From: Marinobacter sp. S6332
GTDB lineage: Bacteria > Pseudomonadota > Gammaproteobacteria > Pseudomonadales > Oleiphilaceae
Direction: 5' to 3'
NCBI RefSeq assembly: GCF_023016045.1
Contig: NZ_JALKAP010000005.1
Coordinates: 1-64,000 of the forward strand
Length of the DNA stretch: 64,000 nt
The notes under the pieces are model-generated. The model saw only the letters and a list, made by a program, of their open reading frames with translations. It was not told the origin of the DNA and made no database searches. Shown here in pieces: positions 60,240-64,000 of this stretch. Positions within the stretch are counted from its first letter, which is position 1; every line of letters starts with the position of its first letter. The translations under genes were made by a program, and so were the position numbers.

Positions 60240-62824
60240 TAGCGGTCCAGCCTTGCTTGAAGCCATGCCTTCTCCTTGGCTGGGCGAAAAGCCAGCAGGG
60301 CGATGATGGCTCGGCGCAGTATCCGGTTCATCAAGGTCGTCCACGTAAGCCTTGTGTTGGCGTTGGCAACGGCAGGGGACAGGGCGTTGGTATCTGCCGC
60401 CAGGTCAGGATTTGCAATGGGCTGTTGTGGCACCTGGTTTTGCATAAGGATGACGACGATTCGGGTAAAGTGAGCTTCGGGGCTGTTTTTCAGTGTGTCC
60501 TGTATTTCTTCAAGCCAGATGTTGGCCTGTTGCAGGTAGTCCTCGGCCTGTTCCGGATCCAGGTGGCTGGCGATGCAGAGAAGCATTGCCTTGCGGATGT
60601 CCTGGGCTACCCAGGTGTGGTTTGGAAATTCAAGCTGATCCGTCTGCGCGAGGAAGGGTTGTTCGTGATTTTGCATCCATTGCGTATAGCGAATCAGCGC
60701 ATGACGTGCGTATTGGCTGTTTTGATCCTGTTCTTGGTGTTGAGCTTTTATCAATAGGTATCTGGTGATGCTGATCAGCAACACCAGGTAAGACCAGCCG
60801 GTTTCCACATCTAGCAGATTGCGCTCATCCGGCTCATCATTGGGATGAATGCTCTGGCGGATTACGGCCTCAGCCTGATCCCGCCACTGTTGGTCGCCGG
60901 TTAGTAACCAGGCATCCAGCAGGGTGTTCAAATAGTTGCCCGTCGCCCGGGTAAACGGATAGCGATGAGCCAATGGCGCCTGGCCTCTGGCCAGAGCCTT
61001 GAGGTTAGGCAGTTCCTGTTTTTTCAGAGCCAGAAGTTGGGCCAGCAGGCCGCCCTTGTTCTCAAAACTGTTCCGCATCCAGTTGGCCAGATCAAGCACC
61101 GCTTCGGCAGAGTCTTCGTTACCAGTCATCCAATAATGGTAGAGCAGTCCGGTAGTGTAGCAATGTTCAGCACCTGGCCCGCCGCCCGTTTGGCCAGGGG
61201 TGGAGCTGGTGGTGTTATGTTTGCTGAAGGTCCGGTGGGTGGCGGTGTGAACGTCCAGGTAGTGGTCGGTATGCCAGAACAGGCCATTGTTATATTCGGC
61301 CCGGTCTTCTTCGGTGTGGTAGATGTCTATATCTGTAACGTGGCGTGCAAGGTCGTCCATCAACTCGAACCAGCGCTTATTTCCGGTCAGGGCGAACTGC
61401 CTGGCAAAGCCATAGATCGGGTCATACTGGTTGTTGTAGTGGGAAACAAAAGGTGGCTCTCCCTCGTTTTGGTAGAGGGTTTCATGATCAGCGAATATAT
61501 CGCCAAAACTACGCCAGCCAAATTCGTCAATCACTTCCCGCTTTGCAAAGAAGTTTGATTCGCCATCCAAGCCTTGTGCTATCAGTTCGTCAAGCGCGTC
61601 GGGTTGCGTGTTGGCTTTGAACCAGGGAAACGCTTGCGCTTGCTCATAACACTCTGGCGCTAGCACGGGGACAAGCGGGGCGTAGGCTGTTGCTGCGATG
61701 CTGTTATTGCTGTGGTGGTCTATCAGGCAGCGAAGGGTCTTGCGCTCACCGCCTTGTAGCTCATACGCTTTTTTTGCGTCCCTTGGGAACAGACCGATGG
61801 TTAGTTTGTTTCCCTCTTTGCGAAGGCTGGTTGGGAAGTTCTGCCAGAAGCCGGGCACAGTCATGCTTAGCTGCCCGCAATCCTCACCAACGCTCACCAG
61901 CGGATTGGCACGCTTGCCTTGGTGCTTCAATTCGCTGCTCGTCGTGAGCTTGTAGCCACAGAACCGGGTGGTTACGTCACCGTTGGCGTCCACATGATTA
62001 CGGCTTTGCCAGTTTTCGCCGCCACTTGAGTCCTGGTAAAGATTAAAATCGGCGAGATGGAACTCGCCTGGGGTTTCATCTAGGGCCAGAGGCGTGATGG
62101 TGGCAGTGCTTGCAGCTGGAAGTGTTGTTTCTAACGCAAGCTCACGGAAATAGACGGATCCGGGGTCTCCCAGATCCCACAAGCCACCGGGGTGGCGGGC
62201 GCGTTTCGGGTTGTGGGTTACCAGCTCAACTTGTATGAGCCCGGTTTCCAGGAAAACACGCAGTTCACATTCAAACCGTGCGAGTGGTTCGTTGTTTTGT
62301 TTCAGCCATTGGCCTTTTAACTTTGCAGCAACGAAAACGGCGCCTTCGTGGGTGATTTCCCAGTTGGCGTCGGCTTTGACAGTGCAGGGAGTTCCGGTGT
62401 CATCACACAAGGTTACCGCTGAGGGTACACATTGTTCGTTGTGGTTGTAGGCCTGCCAAGCCAAGCTGCCTTCCTGCAAAACGACGCTACCTGTTGAGGT
62501 GGGTATCGTAAGGCTTTGCGGTGACAGTTTGCTATCAGGCTTTGGAGCAGCGGGGCAGGGTGCTTTTTGCTGGGCTAGTATCAGGCTTTTCTTGCTGTGC
62601 GGTGCCAGGCTGATCAAAAAACTTGCGTGAAGCCAGCGAATGCTGCCGTCCGGCCAGTGGGCGAGAGGTTCAAGTTGCACAGCCAGAGCCTTCTGGTTAT
62701 CCATCAGTGTGAGGTTCTGGACGGTCTTAGCGGTGCCGGTGGGTAGCGGTATACCAAGGCATACGGGCTCACTGATGCGATTAAAGCCGCTTGTTTCCTC
62801 TAGCTGAATGGCTATTTTTTCCAT
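60239..62824 (-). CDS. Rhamnogalacturonan lyase-like (PcRGLX/YetA type) RIFT-barrel protein
   Basis: 861 residues. The N-terminal part has the RIFT-barrel-like opening: ISEPVCLGIPLPTG, QLEPLAHWPDGSIRWLHASFLI in parts, and a later NHVDANGDVTTRFCGYK stretch. The second half (about 420-790) is an alpha/alpha-barrel with many aromatic/His residues (HYNNQYDPIYGFARQ, NNGLFWHTDHYLDVHTATHRTF in parts, GGGPGAEHCYTTGLLYHYW in parts). This architecture suits a polysaccharide lyase or hydrolase. No clear signal peptide; the start at 62824 rather than 62860 is a judgement. Being coupled to an acetyltransferase gene suggests it processes the local polymer. Confidence 0.6.
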   Translation of the reverse strand: MEKIAIQLEETSGFNRISEPVCLGIPLPTGTAKTVQNLTLMDNQKALAVQLEPLAHWPDGSIRWLHASFLISLAPHSKKSLILAQQKAPCPAAPKPDSKLSPQSLTIPTSTGSVVLQEGSLAWQAYNHNEQCVPSAVTLCDDTGTPCTVKADANWEITHEGAVFVAAKLKGQWLKQNNEPLARFECELRVFLETGLIQVELVTHNPKRARHPGGLWDLGDPGSVYFRELALETTLPAASTATITPLALDETPGEFHLADFNLYQDSSGGENWQSRNHVDANGDVTTRFCGYKLTTSSELKHQGKRANPLVSVGEDCGQLSMTVPGFWQNFPTSLRKEGNKLTIGLFPRDAKKAYELQGGERKTLRCLIDHHSNNSIAATAYAPLVPVLAPECYEQAQAFPWFKANTQPDALDELIAQGLDGESNFFAKREVIDEFGWRSFGDIFADHETLYQNEGEPPFVSHYNNQYDPIYGFARQFALTGNKRWFELMDDLARHVTDIDIYHTEEDRAEYNNGLFWHTDHYLDVHTATHRTFSKHNTTSSTPGQTGGGPGAEHCYTTGLLYHYWMTGNEDSAEAVLDLANWMRNSFENKGGLLAQLLALKKQELPNLKALARGQAPLAHRYPFTRATGNYLNTLLDAWLLTGDQQWRDQAEAVIRQSIHPNDEPDERNLLDVETGWSYLVLLISITRYLLIKAQHQEQDQNSQYARHALIRYTQWMQNHEQPFLAQTDQLEFPNHTWVAQDIRKAMLLCIASHLDPEQAEDYLQQANIWLEEIQDTLKNSPEAHFTRIVVILMQNQVPQQPIANPDLAADTNALSPAVANANTRLTWTTLMNRILRRAIIALLAFRPAKEKAWLQARLDR

Positions 62825-62899
62825 AAACGTGCCTGTAATCTGACTTCCTGTGTGGTGCATAGAGTAATCCGCAAATTTGGCAACATAAAGTGGTGCTTG

Positions 62900-64000
62900 C
62901 TAGAAACCCCAAATTAAAGGAATAAGTCCCAAGGCTACTGCACCTGCAATCACACTCAAAGGCACACCAATTCTAACGTAATCTGAAAACCTGTACCGTC
63001 CAGGCCCAAATACCATTAGATTGGTTTGGTAGCCAAGGGGCGTAATGAATGAGGCTGATGCCGCAAACATAACTGTAACTGCAAAGGGCAACACGCTCAC
63101 ATCGAGCTTCTGTGCCAGCGCGAGTGCAATGGGGAACATCAGCACGGCGGCGGCGTTGTTGGTGATTAGCTCGGTAAACATCACTGTCAACAGATATACC
63201 AGAATCAGCACTTGCCAAGGTGATAGGTCCCCGATACCCAATAATCCGCTCACTATCCAGCCGGCAGCTCCGGTTACTGTCATGGCATTGCCCAGTGCAA
63301 AGGATGCGGCGATGACAACCAGCACTGGTAGGTCCAAGCTGCGTCTGGCACGGCTAGCCGTTAAGCAGCCGGATACAATCATTCCGCCTGCGGCAAGGAA
63401 TGCAGCTTCCATGATGGGCAGCAATCCGCTGGCGCTGACCAGTACCATCAAGGCGAGTATACCTAAAGCTCTGGGGGCCTTGTGGAAGTCTGGCGGTGTG
63501 GAGTCGTTCAGCGCACTCACCAGTAGGAAGTCGCGCCTGAAGCGGTACTGCTCTACAAACTGATGGCTGGTTTCAAGCAATAGGGTGTCGCCTACGCGGA
63601 AGGTTATATCACCCAACTTGCCGGGAACCCGTTTTCCTTCCCGGGCCAGAGAAAAAATCACGGCATTAAAACGGGTACGGAATTGGCTATCTCGAATGGT
63701 TTTGCCGAGGGCGGTGAACTCAGGCCCCAGCACAACTTCAACCAGACAACGCTGATGGTTGGCTACATCCAGCTTGTGTACATTGCCACTGGCGGGCTTT
63801 AACCCTTGAATTCTTCGGAGTTCACTGGCGCATTCTGGTGCGCCGATAAAGTACAGCCGGTCTCCAGCCTCAAGCACCCGGTCGGGCTCAACCGCTGTAA
63901 TGAGCCGGCCATCGCGGTCAATTTCTGCCAGATAACCATAATTAAGGGCGCGCAAGCCCGCTTCGGCGATGGATTTGCCTACCAGCGGCCCGGAATTGAC
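62900..64000 (-). CDS. SLC13-type permease with TrkA-C (RCK_C) domains, partial
   Basis: Only the C-terminal 366 codons are in the window; the frame stays open to base 64000, so the 5' part is outside. It starts within an RCK_C domain (VNSGPLVGKSIAEAGLRALN in part; LEAGDRLYFIG), with a second RCK_C (about residues 80-150 of the visible part, ending LGDITFRVGDTLLLE), then six or more membrane helices with the family motifs FTELITNNAAAVLMFPIA and ASASFITPLGYQTNLMV in parts. It is a divalent-anion:Na+ or sulfate-type symporter family; sulfate import would suit a locus with a sulfotransferase (inference). Confidence 0.85.
   Translation of the reverse strand, partial: VNSGPLVGKSIAEAGLRALNYGYLAEIDRDGRLITAVEPDRVLEAGDRLYFIGAPECASELRRIQGLKPASGNVHKLDVANHQRCLVEVVLGPEFTALGKTIRDSQFRTRFNAVIFSLAREGKRVPGKLGDITFRVGDTLLLETSHQFVEQYRFRRDFLLVSALNDSTPPDFHKAPRALGILALMVLVSASGLLPIMEAAFLAAGGMIVSGCLTASRARRSLDLPVLVVIAASFALGNAMTVTGAAGWIVSGLLGIGDLSPWQVLILVYLLTVMFTELITNNAAAVLMFPIALALAQKLDVSVLPFAVTVMFAASASFITPLGYQTNLMVFGPGRYRFSDYVRIGVPLSVIAGAVALGLIPLIWGF

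Noticed and set aside
63953..63955. TTG start for the SLC13 permease
   Set aside because: The frame stays open to the window edge and the upstream residues fit an RCK_C domain, so this is an internal Leu.

Overview
The window reads as chromosome from a marine gammaproteobacterium, most like Marinobacter or a close relative. This rests on protein flavour and gene content (AcnD/PrpF-type methylcitrate operon, exosortase A-type polysaccharide locus, a PEP-CTERM protein, SLC13/TrkA-C permease), not on a marker gene, so treat the genus as inference. Most genes have moderate GC; three stretches in the right half (about 49.6-50.7, 56.0-58.6 and 58.6-59.6 kb) are clearly more AT-rich and look acquired.

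Left part (1-20 kb). An IS1182-family element (1-1615) abuts the terminator of a TonB-dependent receptor gene. Divergent from the receptor, across a probable Fur box, runs an operon of PepSY-type membrane protein, DUF2271, DUF4198 and membrane-anchored flavodoxin genes, which looks like a metal (iron) uptake and reduction unit. Then come glutaredoxin, cytochrome b561-type and c'-type cytochrome genes, one PEP-CTERM protein, a carboxylesterase lipoprotein, tRNA-Val(GAC) and an EamA transporter. From 12.8 to 19.5 kb lies a compact set: YceI, CDP-alcohol phosphatidyltransferase, BchC-like dehydrogenase, an aberrant 6-pyruvoyltetrahydropterin synthase homologue, a glycosyltransferase-methyltransferase fusion, a UPF0104-type membrane protein and a RibD-C-type reductase. 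Together they suggest a pathway making a pterin- or flavin-precursor-derived, glycosylated, possibly membrane-linked metabolite. This is my best candidate for an undescribed system.

Middle (20-30 kb). galU is followed by a propionate (2-methylcitrate cycle) operon: GntR regulator, prpB, prpC, acnD, prpF and prpD, with clear palindromic operators in front of the regulator and two clusters of large GC-rich inverted repeats flanking acnD.

Right part (29.6-62.9 kb). A large exopolysaccharide locus of the exosortase A (XrtA/EpsH) type. A minus-strand pair (deacetylase, AAA ATPase) diverges from a long plus-strand operon: initiating phosphoglycosyltransferase, Wza-like export lipoprotein, chain-length protein, degenerate autokinase, outer-membrane protein, second deacetylase, NodU-type carbamoyltransferase, two FemAB/GNAT proteins, GT2-GT4 fusion, amidotransferase, transglutaminase-like protein, small membrane ORF, ligase/polymerase, acyltransferase, GT4 and flippase. 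Many of these are joined by ATGA or TAATG overlaps. Beyond it are KpsS-like, sulfotransferase, beta-helix, glycosyltransferase, hexapeptide acyltransferase and lyase-like genes, suggesting a modified (sulfated, acylated, carbamoylated) polymer with its own processing enzymes. No exosortase gene is present in the window although nearly all of its usual partners are. A partial SLC13-type permease runs off the right edge.
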